64,000 nucleotides of DNA, taken from positions 62,001 to 126,000 of the forward strand of contig JAEEQH010000004.1 of assembly GCA_016285245.1 (NCBI GenBank), read 5' to 3'. This document shows positions 8,421-21,700 of this stretch, in pieces. Every line of letters begins with the position of its first letter. Positions within the stretch are counted from its first letter, which is position 1. A program made the position numbers and the translations under genes. Under the pieces are notes generated by a model. The model saw nothing but the letters and a program-made list of their open reading frames with translations, had not been told where the DNA came from and did not search any database. This DNA is from Prevotella sp. GTDB taxonomy: Bacteria; Bacteroidota; Bacteroidia; Bacteroidales; Bacteroidaceae.

Positions 8421-9677
8421 ATGAGTAGACCTATGAGACCAATGGGTCTTATGGGACTCATAGGACCTATAGGACTTATGAGTCTTATAGGACTGATAAG
8501 TCTTATGGGACTGATGAGCTGCTCTGACGACGAGGAGGCGACGGGGAACGGTGTGAGCCAGACCCTGACGGTGGTGCCCTGTGCCCAGTCGTTCGCGGAG
8601 GTGGACGACGGCGAGGACGCTGCCCTCACCCGCGCCTGGACGCCGCCGTCACCGTATGTGCTCTATGAGTCGCTCAACGGTCTGTTCTCGAGTCAGAAGA
8701 ACCTGACGAACAACTCTATCGGCGTGTTCTTCACCAAGAACGCTACAGATCCCCTGCAGGCGACCTTCTTCCATTACAAGGTGGGCGACAATGACAGATG
8801 GCGGGTGAGTCTGGATGAGCTCAAAGAGGACGACTACTTTGTCTATGGCTTCATCCCGAGCGAGGTGGTGACTACGGCCAGCATCACGGGCAACAGCAGC
8901 TATAGCGACGGTGCCGTGCTGACACTCAACGGCATCAAGACCGTCACGCCCAACGACGTCTGTGTCGTCGTCGGCGCGAAAAAGGGAAGCGGTCCGGAGA
9001 ACGATGATACAGGCACCCCCGAGACACCCGAGCGCATACAGCCCGGACAGTTTGCCGTCACGACCGTAGCCTCGACGAAGGACTCTCCTGTCTCAGGCAC
9101 GGGCAACAACATCTTCCTGCTCTTCGACCACCTATACTCTGCCATTCGCTTCAACTTCACCGTTGGCGAGAAGTACGACGCCCTGCGCACCATCAGGCTC
9201 CGCAAGCTGGAGATGATCGCCTATACCGACGACAGTAAGACCAAGATCAAGGCAAAATACAATGCCACCGTCAGGATCAAGGCGAACACCACCGGCACGC
9301 TGCCCATCACCGAGGTCACGTTCACGCCTGACACGGGTAGCGGCGATGCGGTGTTCGAGCCGCTGTTCAACGGCGAGGAGACGCTGTCGCATAGCACGCC
9401 GTCACCCTACATGGGCTGCTTCGTCCCGGGTCAGACCACCCGCTTCACGCTCCGCAGCACCTACGACGTGTACGACAAGAACACAGACCATAACGACAAG
9501 GGCAACCTCATCCGTAAGGAGTGTACGGCGGAGAACTACATCAATCTACCGAGCCTGTTTACTGTGACGTCACTGGCACGTGGGCATATCTACACCATCA
9601 ACCTGATTGTGCAGCCCACCTATTTATATATGTTGTCAGAACCCGACTTGGACAGCCCGACGGTGGTGATGAACTGA
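8421..9677 (+). CDS. Fimbrillin-like lipoprotein with repeat-coded signal peptide
   Basis: 418 residues from ATG 8421 (an upstream TTG at 8391 would add KREKTIVRR; ATG 8433 is also possible). The entire hydrophobic core of the signal peptide is encoded by ten 9-nt units (8433-8522) reading M/I-G/S-L triplets and ending in lipobox Cys34 (LMSC). The mature part has 'VYGFIP' near residue 143, 'LLFDHLYSAIRFNFTVG' near 236 and a long strand-rich C-terminus, in line with FimA/Mfa-type fimbrillins, which carry a conserved H-x-x-[SA]-A-I/L-R-F-x-F segment. It precedes the 4343-residue protein by 36 bp, so both may be co-transcribed. Function as an anchor or minor fimbrillin is inferred. Confidence 0.65.
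   Translation: MSRPMRPMGLMGLIGPIGLMSLIGLISLMGLMSCSDDEEATGNGVSQTLTVVPCAQSFAEVDDGEDAALTRAWTPPSPYVLYESLNGLFSSQKNLTNNSIGVFFTKNATDPLQATFFHYKVGDNDRWRVSLDELKEDDYFVYGFIPSEVVTTASITGNSSYSDGAVLTLNGIKTVTPNDVCVVVGAKKGSGPENDDTGTPETPERIQPGQFAVTTVASTKDSPVSGTGNNIFLLFDHLYSAIRFNFTVGEKYDALRTIRLRKLEMIAYTDDSKTKIKAKYNATVRIKANTTGTLPITEVTFTPDTGSGDAVFEPLFNGEETLSHSTPSPYMGCFVPGQTTRFTLRSTYDVYDKNTDHNDKGNLIRKECTAENYINLPSLFTVTSLARGHIYTINLIVQPTYLYMLSEPDLDSPTVVMN
8433..8522 (+). repeat. Ten tandem 9-nt units encoding a lipoprotein signal core
   Basis: Units run atgagacca, atgggtctt, atgggactc, ataggacct, ataggactt, atgagtctt, ataggactg, ataagtctt, atgggactg, atgagctgc. Each is three codons (M/I, G/S/R, L/P). The last unit supplies the lipidated Cys. 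The same number of units is present at 6991-7080 and 9744-9833. Confidence 0.85.
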
Positions 9678-9678
9678 A

Positions 9679-9712
9679 GAATTGAAAAATTGAAAAATTG
9701 AAAAATTGAAGA
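9679..9712 (+). repeat. Tandem AATTGAAA simple repeat
   Basis: Four near-perfect units of about 9 nt ('attgaaaaa') fill the 36-bp gap between the stop of the preceding fimbrillin-like gene and the ATG at 9714, and so also form the leader of the 4343-residue gene. Confidence 0.7.
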
Positions 9713-9713
9713 A

Positions 9714-12700
9714 ATGAAAGAGCGACAGAGACATAGAAGAATCATGGGGCTTATAGGGCTGATGAGACCTATAAGACCTATGGGACCTATGGGACTTATG
9801 AGGCCAATGGGACTTATAAGTCTTATGGGGTTGCTGTTGCTCTTAGCTATGCCGGTCAGGGCACAGGAGGTAACGCCGGATCCTGAGGAGCCGGAGACGC
9901 CCGTTGTCACGCCTGAAGAGCCGGAGCCCGACTCGATTGCCATCGGCGGCCATGTCTACGGCGGCGGTAATGTCGGCAATGTGGCCGGCAGCACGCGTGT
10001 CACGGTCTACGAAGGCAACCTGAACAACGTCTTCGGCGGTGCCCGTCTGGCCAATGTGGGTGGCCGTACGTTCGTCCACGTCGACGGCAAGAACGCCTCT
10101 GACGACATCTTCATCAACACCGTCTATGGCGGCAATGATATCGCAGGAAAGATTGGTCAGGGAACGGCCGTCACGACCGTCCCCACGGAGCTGGAGAACA
10201 CCGTCAGCGCCGCGACGTCCGACAAGACCAAGAACGTCATCGACACCAGCTGGAAGACCTTCATACGCACCAGTTCCCCGGCCAAGAAGGCCTTCACCAT
10301 CGGCACGGGCGATAATGCCCAGAACATGACCGCCGACGAGCATATGATGGTCATCGGCAGCCTCTTCGGCGGCGGCAACGGCGACTACTACTACGGCACG
10401 CCGGAGTCGACGACAGATACTGAAACGGGCGTCACCACCTATACCTATACCATCAAGGAGCTGAAAAAGGACGGTACGGGCGGAGCGACCATCGCCACGA
10501 AGTCCATCACCGACCAGAATATCCTGCCCGAACTCTCGAAGACCTACCTGGAGATCAAGGGCGGCTGCATCGCCCATGTCTACGGCGGCGGCAACAATGC
10601 TACGGTGACCGATGCCACGGTCATCAACATTGACAACGAGAGCAGCGACCTGCAGACAGACGCTGCCCTATGGGCCCAGAAAAATGACAAGACCTTGTTA
10701 GAGGTGTTGGGCTATCTACAGGCTAAGACGAAGCTCAGCACGTTCCAGAGCAACCTCACCAGCTATGCCTTCAATCACGCCCGTATCTATGGCGGCAACA
10801 ACAAGGCCACGATGAGCATCATGCCGACGTGGAACCTGCAGCGTGGCATCATCCGCGACGTGTATTCCGGTGGTAATGAGGGCGATATGACCAGTAGCAT
10901 CGGTCTGTTGTTGGACATCGACCCGGCAACGGAAAACAAGGAAAAGCTGGAAATCTACAACGTCTATGGCGGCTGCCGCAGGGCCGACGTGCGCCCGCTC
11001 CTTGCCGGCAGCACGACGCCGACTCCCTCCGACCAGATCCAGCTACCGTTGGACATGACGGACAAGAACAACCGTCCCTACCACTTCCCCGCCGGGCTGC
11101 CGGCCCGCACACTAATCCGCGGCGGCAAAATCACCAATGTCTACGGCGGTAACGACGTCTCCGGCCGCGTCTTCGGCGGCAATGCCGTGGGTATCTACAG
11201 CAACATCATCGGCGACGTCTACGGCGGCGGCAACGGCTCGTACGCCTATACTGATAACCCCACCCTGGGCGCTATGGATGACTATAAGGACTTCTACTAT
11301 AATCCTGATACCGTCAAGAAAAGGGAAATTGCATACGGCAACACTACCTTTGACTACTCCTCTACTGATCCTGGAATTAAATCCGTCGAGGCCCTGAACA
11401 TCTTCCGTCCCAATGCCGAGCAGGTGTCGCTCCGTCTGGCCGGCACGGACGCCGACCACCCCGTCATCATCGGCGGCAGCGTCTACGTGGGTGGTAACAG
11501 TGCCACGCTGAAGACTGACAACAGCTCCAGCAACAGTGAGCCCATGGTCCACCTGAAGATCGGTTCCTACGTGACTGCCGACAAGGTGTTCCTCGGCAAC
11601 AACGGTGAGAAGATGGTCGACGCTTCGACAAACGGCATCCTGAGTATGTATGCCAACGACAATTTCACTGTTGGCGAGACCGATTATGGTAAATTCAGTC
11701 AGATGACTCTGACCAATGATACCCAGTTCAAGACCTATATGGACGGCTGTGCCATGACCGTCAAGCCGAACGTGGTGTTCGACCTGAAGATCAACGAGAC
11801 CACCGGCGATCCCGCCACCTACGTGGACTATTCCACCGCCTTCGGCTCGTTCTTCTGCGGCGGCAACGTGGGTAGCATGAAGTTTGCAGGCAGCAACACC
11901 ATCAACTTCAACCACAAACTGATTATCTTCGACAAGCTGGTGGGCGGCAGTAACAATGCCTTCGTGCCCCAGACCACCTACAACGCCGCCTACGATGGCG
12001 GTATCCTGTTGCCTCCCGATGCGACGACGGGCAACAAGCTGGTGCTCAACCTCTCGGACCTGAAGCTGATGCCTCAGCGCTGGAAGGTGGAGCGAGTCGA
12101 TGGCGATTACAAGACCAAGAAGACCGACGCCAAGGGTAACTACACCTATCTGCTAGATGCCAACGGCAACCGCCAGTTGGAATGGAACGTCATCAGTTCA
12201 GCCACCCAACAGGAAGTCGACCCTGTTATCACGGGCGATGCTGCCGACCTCGACCGCCGTCTCTTTGGCGGCAATGTTTATGGCGGCTGCTGCGAGTCTG
12301 GTCATGTCAACGGCAATGTCGTCATCAACATCAACAGTTCCATCGTCGACCGCGATGGTGACCATGGTGTGTTCGACTCAGCAACGCCCGTAGCCACGGC
12401 CAACGACCCGACGCCCGACTCAGATATTCACTACGGTCATGAGCAGTATACTATCTCTACTCGCCGCTCCGGCGTCATCCTCAGCGAGCAGGGCATGGAC
12501 GTGCTCGGCTCCGCCCTCAATGTGTTTGGCGGCGGCAAGGGTAAGCACACCGAGATTTGGGGCAGCACGACGGTGAACCTGAAAAAGGGCTACGCCTTCC
12601 AGATTTTCGGCGGCAGCGAGGAGGGAGTCATCGGCAAGGATGTCGCCATCCATGAAGGCAATGAAGAGAACATTATTTCGAGCAGCTGCAGCTTCGACGA

Positions 12701-15700
12701 CGACGGATACCCCGTAAGCAACTACACCTACAACGAGAAATACAGCACGACCATCAACGTCCACGGCACAGAGCCGGGATGTTCTACGGCGGACATAGCC
12801 AAGAAAACCGACACCGAGAAAGCGACGATGGCGGAGTGTGAGTTCGTCTACGGCGGTGCCTTCGAGGGACTCATCTGCGGCAACACCCGCGTCAACCTCG
12901 GCAACGGCCGCGTGTTCAACGTCTTCACCGGCTCGTGCAACGCCGATATCTTAGGCCATACCGAGACCTACTTCGGCCAGTGGCAGACCGGCACCGGCGA
13001 GTCGGCGACCACCGTCACCGGCTTCCCGTGGGTTCGCGACCACACCTACGGCGGCAACGACCTCGGTGGCAGGATCATCGGCGTGAAGGATTTCCAGGAC
13101 CGTGTCAGGAGCGATTTACTCAGTCAGGGTCAGTTGCACAACCCCGCCAATAAGGCTACCCCCGACGTGCTGAAGGCCTCGTCGTACGTGGAATACGTGC
13201 AGGGCCGGGTAGGAAACATCTTCGGCGGCAGCTTCGGTGACTACGACTACGACGACCCGATGTACAGCAGTCGCATCGATCATACCGACGGACGCACTGG
13301 TCGTGCCGAGCTGGACCATGCCTTTGTCAACATCCGTCCCTCCAACGAGACGGTGGGTAGCTCCAGCAGCCGCATCAGCAAGGTGTTTGGCGGCAGCCAG
13401 GGTGCTTCAGGCGACCGTGTCGGCGACAAGGCCCAGAAGAGCAGTTACGTGCTCATCGACATCCCGCAGTCCATGGATAACTTCGCCAGCACCGAGATTT
13501 TCGGCTCCGGCGACAATAGTGGTATGGGTATGCGCGAACTCGTCAATCCCTTCAGTGCCACTGAAGCTCAACTTGAAGATGTCTCGTCCGTCATCGACCT
13601 TGTTCGCGGTGAGGTGAAGGCAGCCTACGGCGGCAGCTACAACGAGGGCGTGACGCGTCGCACGGTGGTCAACGTGCCCACACTGTCGACCATCAAGATA
13701 GAAAACATCTTCGGCGGCGCCTACGGCACGCAGATCTTGCCGCCATGCGATGTCTACGAGTCGCACGTGAACTACAACAACATCAGCGAGCAAGCCATTG
13801 TCACCGGTGCCGTCTATGGCGGCAACAACAATGAGCGCCGCACACTCTTCACCCAGGTGAACATCTCGTCGCCCGTATGGTCTAACAAGGCGAAAGGCTA
13901 TCTGGCAAAGGCTTATGGTGCCGGCAAAGGTGTTGACACCTGGGCGGAGCATACGGAGGTGAACCTGAACGATGGTGCAAAGGTCTACGAGGTCTATGGC
14001 GGCGGCGAGATGGGCCATGTGCTGAACGCAGAGAGCGTGCAGACCTATATGCAACTCTTCCAGGAAAAACCGTCGACGCAAATTTCTACCGACGACCCCA
14101 CCTGGAGCCAGGCCGACAAGTGGGAAGGCGGCACTGTTGGCGGTACCTTGAAGTCTAGTGAGGTGGCCAACTGGAAGAAGGACTGGAAAGACGCCTGGAC
14201 GTTGGGCGAGTATTACGGACCTAATGCCGATTACACCAATTACATCACCCACCCATATACCAACCTCAACCATCTGGACGACCGTTCAGAACTGACAGGA
14301 AGTGTGGCCGATCAGTTCCCAGCCACGAAATTCAATGCCAACGTCATCATCAACGAGGGTGCCGAGGTGGTCAACTACGCCTATGGTGGCGGCTGGGGTA
14401 AGTCTGCTGTCGAGCGCAGCGGCGATGTCTATGGCACCACCTATATCGCCCTCCTTGGCGGCAAGGTGAAGAAGGACATCTATGCTGCCGGAACTGCCGG
14501 TGGTGTGTACGACCTCTTTGGCTCTAAGAACTTCACCGCCAGTGCCAATGCCTTCATCATGGGCGGCACGGCTCGTAACGTCTACGGCGGCGGCTGGGAA
14601 GGCGGCGTAGGCAAGCATACCAAGGTTGTCACCAAGGATGGCAAACAGGTGGAGGTGAATGCCGGCATCACCGATCCCTTCACTTCCGACATCTACGGCG
14701 AAACCAACGTCGTCATCGGCCGTACCAATGAAGAGATTGCCGCCGACAGCCTGGAACTCCATGACAACAGCATCACCAAGCACAGCTTCTACTACGGCCG
14801 TCCCGCCATCCAGCGTAACGCCTACGGTGGCGGCGAGGGTGGCGCCGTCTACGGCACGGCCAAGGTCACCCTCAACAACGGCTATATCGGCTATCAGTTC
14901 AATCCCGCCCTTACTGACGACTCCCAAACGACGGATATTGACGAGCGCTACGAGGAGAAGATCGAGGACGAGACCTACCATGTGGATGCCGACGGTCACT
15001 TCGAGTCCAACAGGAACCTGTACGACAGCGGCTGCGTCTTCGGCGGTGGCTATATCGACGACAGTAACGTCGACAACACCCTGATCAAGATGTATGGCGG
15101 CCATGTGCGTAACTCCCTCTTTGGCGGCGGTGAGATTGCAGCCATCGGCCGCGGTGTCATCACGGCTTCCGGGACGAACAACACCAAGCGCGAACTATCT
15201 GGCATCTACAAGGCCGGCAAGACCAAGATTGAGATGTATGAGGGCCACGTCCACCGCAATGTCTTCGGTGGCGGCCGCGGCTACAACAACCTGGGTGAGC
15301 GCGGCACGCTGTTCTCCGACGGTTACGTCTTCGGCCAGACCGAGGTGAACATCCACGGCGGTGAGATCGGCACGCTGGCGGGCTTGGCCCTGGACTACGG
15401 CAACGTGTTCGGCGGCGGCGATGTGGGCTATGTGTACAGCGCCTACGAGTATCAAGACGGCAGCACCACGAAACTTGGCCGCGGCATCAAGTCGGGTGTG
15501 CGCTATGACAACGGCAAGGAGGGCTACTATTACCGTCATAAGATTAGCGACGGTGGTACGTTTACTGTTGATGCCGACTTTGAGACTGATAATGGCGAGT
15601 ACATTCCCACCGAGGACTGTAAGGTGCTGATTGAGCCTTGGACGAAGGTCGTCGGTGACGACGGCGTGGCCATTAGCACATCAGGAGACATTGAGGATGA

Positions 15701-18700
15701 ATCTACCACAACGCATTATAGCAAGGGCGAGTACGTTCCCACCGCCATGCTCAATTACCTGAAGAACAAGACCGGTGACCCCAGATGGGCTGCCCTTGAT
15801 TCCGCCGGCATTAAGATCCACAATGCCGTGTTTGCCGGCGGCAACACATCGGCGGGTTCCACGGCGGCCTATGCCAACGCCACCTCCGTATACGGCAACG
15901 CCACGGCGTCCATCCACGACGTCTACCACCGCGACCTCATCACCTTGGGTACAGGACATATCGGCGGTCTCTATGGCGACGGCAACCTGACGTTCGTCGA
16001 CGGCTACCGCGGTCTGAACATCACCAACTACGGTACCGACTACTACTACATCACGAAGGAAATCGACATAAGCACCTATGATGCCCTCCCCGAACGCGAG
16101 GCGGCCTATTACGAGCTGAAGTACAAGTGTAAGCTACCTTGTACCGACAAGGACGGTACACGCTACAACCCCGCCTCCGGCGAGACCAAGGCTTCGACCA
16201 TCACCATGGACGACATGATGGTGGTGTTCATGGAGGACAAGACGCACTCTGTGCGCGTGGATGGAGATGGTAATCGTGTCACCTCGGGAAGTGGTGGAAC
16301 GGCCATTCTCATAGAGGGAACGGGAGTTGACGCAGGCAAATGGACGCCCAACCCCGACTACTGGGAGAAGAACGGTGTGCTACCCGTTTATGCTGGTCGT
16401 CTGATGAACAGTATCCAGCGTGCCGACTTCTGCGGTGTCTTCGGCAGCCGTATGGTGCTGCAGGGTGCCCAGGACCGTGTGCCCGAGATTGTGGACTTCA
16501 CCAACTACACCATCAACCGTGTGCGCGAGGTGTCGCTCAACCAGCAGCACTCGAAGATTGCCAGCGACCTGACGCTGAAGGCAGGAAAGAGCAAAGTGCT
16601 CACCAATTTCCCCAACGATCAGCACCCGGATGACTTTGCCGACCTCAACAAGGCCATCCACGGCAACTACTTCGGTATCTACAACATCGTGAACTACCTC
16701 GGTGCCCTGACCAGCGACGTCCACTTTATGAAGGGTACAGACGTCCGCAGGACAGACAACACCTCAAACGAAGCCTTGTATAAGTCAGCTATTAAGGTTG
16801 ACGAGGACAGCTGTGCATACGGATCGGCTGGCGCCACCTATTATAATTGGAAGGCCGCCCACGTTAACGACCGCTCACGCAACAACGGCTGCAGCCTCAA
16901 CAAGGTGGCCCTGGCCTCGGGTGTGTACCTGGAGCTTACCACCGAGAAGAGTACGGGCGACGGTCTCTACGAGAAGGACTGGGGACCCATCACCGGTGTT
17001 GTCGAGCTCGACCTCATCAACGTGCAGCCCGGTATCGGCGGCGGTTTCGTCTATGCTAAGAACGAGCATGGTATTCCGACGTACGACAAAAAGAGGCATG
17101 CCACGCTGACCGCCCTGAACCAGGACGCCATCACCCGTAAGGACTTCACCTACACCACCAACGATGACACCAAGGAGAAGTGGCAGACGTCGGGTAACTT
17201 CGTACACAGCACGCAGACCATCATCGACGACTGCTATAACATCAGCAGCAAGTATAAGACAGACTACAAAGCGCCTGGTGGCGTGCCTGCCCACTACTGG
17301 TTCATCAAGGGCTCGGTCTATGTCTACGACCAGTATATCTCGGCTTATACCGGTGCACCGAACGCCTACAGCGAGACCGTGGAGATACCGCTGACCATCA
17401 CCGCCGCCTCGCACGGCACGATGAAGCTGCTCAACGTCCAGCAGAACCGCTACGCCTACTACGCCACGCCGGACCAGCCGCTCGAAGGCGACAGTAAGGT
17501 CAACATCAACGATGTCACCTACTCCAAGAACGACCCCATCAGCTACTGGGACTACTACCTGCTGAGCAACTCCGAGAAGAACCTGTTCGTAGAGAAGACC
17601 TACGTGGTCGTCGACAGCTGTAAGCTCGGCGACACGTTCTATCCCGAGGGCTACGTGATGCTGCCCAAGGAATACAAGGACTTGAGAGCCGTTGCCGTGA
17701 GAAACAACCACCAGACCACCACCGGCGAGCCGGCCGTTCAGAAGGCTACCGTCGACGCCAGCGGTGCGTCCGTCGTGGTCACCGACGAGGACGGCAAGGC
17801 CGTCTACGAGGCCTTCGACTTCGCCTTCCGTGAGTCGAACAACGTGAGACACGACACTGGCTACCTGCTGACCTACAAGGTGAATAACCCGAAGGAGTGG
17901 AACACCTGGTACACGCCGAAGAACAGCAGTAACGGCGACAAGATCAATTATGAGGCCTATGACAGCTTGGCTACTGCCACGACAAACAACAAACTGGGCA
18001 AAGACGCCTACTGGAACGGCCCCACCTACCGTCTGAAGAGCGACAACGGCGAGGTGCTCGGACAGCAGGAGTACAAGGTAGGTAACTTGATTCCTGAAGA
18101 CGTTTACAAGACATACGAAGGCGATAACACTAACACCACCCAGTATCCCGGCATCAAGTCGCATGTTACAACTGCATCAAATGGCATTCAGGCCACCTTC
18201 GGCCCCGCCTATCTGGTGACGAAGCAGTTCACCGTTACAGATGCTACCGGTACACACCACATGAATCCGGGCAGCACGGTTTCTGCTACTGTTGCCGGCT
18301 CCCATACAGAAAGCACCTCACCCGCCTACATCTGTACGAGCACCATCCAGCTCAGCACCACCGAGTTCATCTACGTCGACACGAAGATGACGGAAGACGA
18401 GAAGAATACCTATTACAACAGGTTCAACAAGACAGAAGCTACTGATGCCGAGAAGAAGATTGCCGAGGAGATTGATAAGAACATCGTGCCTGCCTACTAC
18501 TGTCTGACCGAAGGCAATTATGGCGGCAACTACTACGAAAGCGGCAAGAACTACCGTGGTCTGGAGGCCTGGAGCAGCATGTCGCCTACCGACCGTCAAA
18601 AGTTCACCTTCAACTACGATGCCCTCGACCTGCTCATCGACTCGCTGTATGGTAAGAATGCTCAGGGCACGGTGATCTATCCCGAAGGACAGAAATATGA

Positions 18701-21700
18701 GTACGACGGTCCCGATTACAAATCTGAAGCAGGAGTAAAGGGCGAAGTTCAAGGCATTGCAGGCAACCCCGCCGGCTACTCAGTCACCATACCCGTAGAC
18801 TATAGTGCTACGTATAACGGCACAGACAAAGACAGTACAGAGGTGAGTACGGGAAAGAAGTATAAGTCGACCACAGTAGTCACTGGTGGAAAGATTTATG
18901 TTGGCGACGAGCTGTCTCGCGAACAATATGAGTCGCTGCCCAATGAACAGCGTCACTATTCGCCGGTCACGCCGAAGTCGACGGATGGTTATAAAGTCTA
19001 CGTTGTCAAGGAGTCGTTCCAGATAGGCAACTCGCCCTACGCTGCCGGCCAGACCATTTCTGCATCTGAATACAGCAGTCTGACAGACCAGTCCAAGGTG
19101 ACTGTACTGCACTTTACAGAAGACGACGCGGGCAAGACATTCTATTACTGTCGCATGGGCTATACCCCCAAATCATCTGTGGTAAATGCAGCAGGTGTGA
19201 CTGCCACCGTGGGCGGCACGACGACAAGCTGCACTAAGACCTATGATAGTTCTACGGATAGTGGTGATGTACCAGAGGGTCTGGTGATTGCCAAAACCAC
19301 CTATGACGGTCTAGACAACGACCAGGCAGGCTTCACCATCCACGGCATCTCGCCCACCGAGCAGAGTACGCTGTACGTGAGCCGCAACTCCGACATCTAC
19401 GACCTCACGAAGGAAAAGATCATCACCGTCATCTACCAGTACGACTACGAGGAGGTCGACAACTCCGGCGGTGTGACGCCTATCAGCGAGCGCCACGTGG
19501 TGAACATCCACCTGACGTTCAAGAGTGGTATTCCTGAGATTGAGGACATCAAACGACCGGACATCGTGATTCCTGGCGACCTTCTGGGTATGCGCGAGCC
19601 GAACGTTAAGCCGGGTGCCTACGAGGTGATGGGCGGCGGCTGGGAGCTCTTCGAGCGCATCAGCGACGCCGAGAACCACACCAACGGCATCGACTACGTG
19701 CCCGATGCCAACCCGCTTTACTGGTACCAGGATGACTGGTACGTGGCCTACTACGCCAAGACCTATCTCGGCAAGACCTACTCGAACGCCGTGCCCGTGA
19801 GCGTGGCCAACTACCACGACCTGAAGAAGGTGATGGACGCCAAGCAGCACCACTACTATATTGACAACCCGGACGTGAAGCGCGACCCGAAGATTTACAT
19901 CAACGACTATAGCGGCAGCTCGGAGAACGGCCTCGACCTCTTCAAGAACCTCTATGACCTCAGTGTGCTGAACAGTCCTACTCTTGAGAATGACACCATC
20001 ACGACGGGCACCTTCAAGGGACACAAGCCGCTCAACACACAAGTCCGCGCCGGACGCAACCTGGAGTTCTTCCTGCATACGGACATCGACCACAGCCAGA
20101 AACCTAACCCAGCTTACAATCCGGAGAACCCGGGTGATACACCTGCAACCATCGCTGATCCGTGGACATCTATCGGCGGCACTGGCAGCGACTGCTTCGC
20201 CGGCACGCTGCATGGTGAGGGCCACCACCTCAGCGGTCTCTCCAGCTCGCTCTTCGACCACCTCTGCGGCGACGTCTATAACCTCGGCGTCAGCGGCACG
20301 TTCACTGGCGCTGGTATCGCCGAGAACGGTAGCGGCTACGTGGAGAACTGCTGGACAAGTACTACGTCGACGGCAGCCAAGGGCACAGGACCTGTCTTCG
20401 GTAATCCGGTAAGAACCAGCGAGGAAATAGCTGAAAGAGGCGAAATCCAGATTGTCAACTGCTACTACGAGGAGGAGGCCGATGCCGCCAACAAGTACAC
20501 CAACCACAGCGGCAATTATGGCATTCCGACAAAGATGCCTAAGCAGGCGTTCTACAACGGTGAGGTGGCCTACAACTTGAATGGTTTCTACCTCTACAAG
20601 CGCTACAGCGACCAACAAACGACGTCGGGCAAGGCCTACACCTACTGGAAGCCGGGCGCCACGACACCGCAGACGGCCTACTACGGCAGTAGTGATGGCA
20701 CCCTGTGCTCGTCGGGCAGCAATACCAACGCCAAGTACGTGGAGGACCGCTACAAATACGAGGACTTCCTCTATGCCGACGGCACCATCCCCGAGGAGGC
20801 CAACGCACGCTTCTACAACGACGAGGAGAAGGGCGTGTCGGGCTACTACCCCATCTGGCCCGATGACTACATCTTCTTCGGACAGGCCCTGAACTACGAC
20901 CAGGTGGAGGGCCGCTCGCATCAGGACTACCCGACGAGCGTGAACCGCAGCGGTGACCGCATCGCCACCGATGCCGCAAGCAATCGCGTCTACCGCGCAC
21001 CGGCCTACTTCCGCTCAAGCGAGATGGGCGTGGCCCACTTCAACCCCTACGCCGTCTTTGCCAAGAACAAGTACAACGACGCGAGCGTCCTGGCCTACAA
21101 GGACATGACGGCCATCGACTTCACAGGCCACAACGACACCGACTACGCCTACGCAAAGGGCTGGCAGCAGTGGTCGAAGACATCGCAGACGCCGCAGGCG
21201 ACGCAGAAGTCCACGGCAGCCTACGCCTTCTACCCGCCGCTGCTCGACGACGACGGCCTGTCAGACCTCCGTCTGTCGGACTTCCGCGGCGGTCAGGATG
21301 CCGAGCTGACGAAGAACCTCCTGGTCTACACCTTCGCCAAGGGCGGCACCGGTGACGGCGAGACGCCCACCGCCGGCCAGCAGACAGCCAACGTTGTCAG
21401 CAGCTACCTGAATGAGTATACCTACCAGGAGGACGACAGCAAGTACCGCAACGTGGAGCGTCAGGACGCACAGCTGATCCACGGTCACTGGGTGGCACAG
21501 AAGGCCGCCGGCCTCTACGGCTCGGAGAACGACCACCTGCTGATAGACCGTCAGGACTTCAACGCGCCGATGGCCTACACCTTCGACACGGGCAAGCGTA
21601 TGTGGCACCAGCGCCGTCCTGACAGCTTCGTCGACCGCACGAAGGGCTGGGAGGCCATCAGCCTGCCGTTCACCGCCGAGCTGGTGACCACCGACCAGAA

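Noticed and set aside
19311..20921. Long open frame of 536 codons on the - strand, and many others antisense to the giant genes (for example 7257-8327, 13407-14273, 16875-18164)
   Set aside because: They are antisense to clear coding repeats, rich in Val, Ala, Asp, Arg and His as expected from reverse-reading of Gly/Thr/Asn/Tyr codons, and have no recognised motifs or start context.
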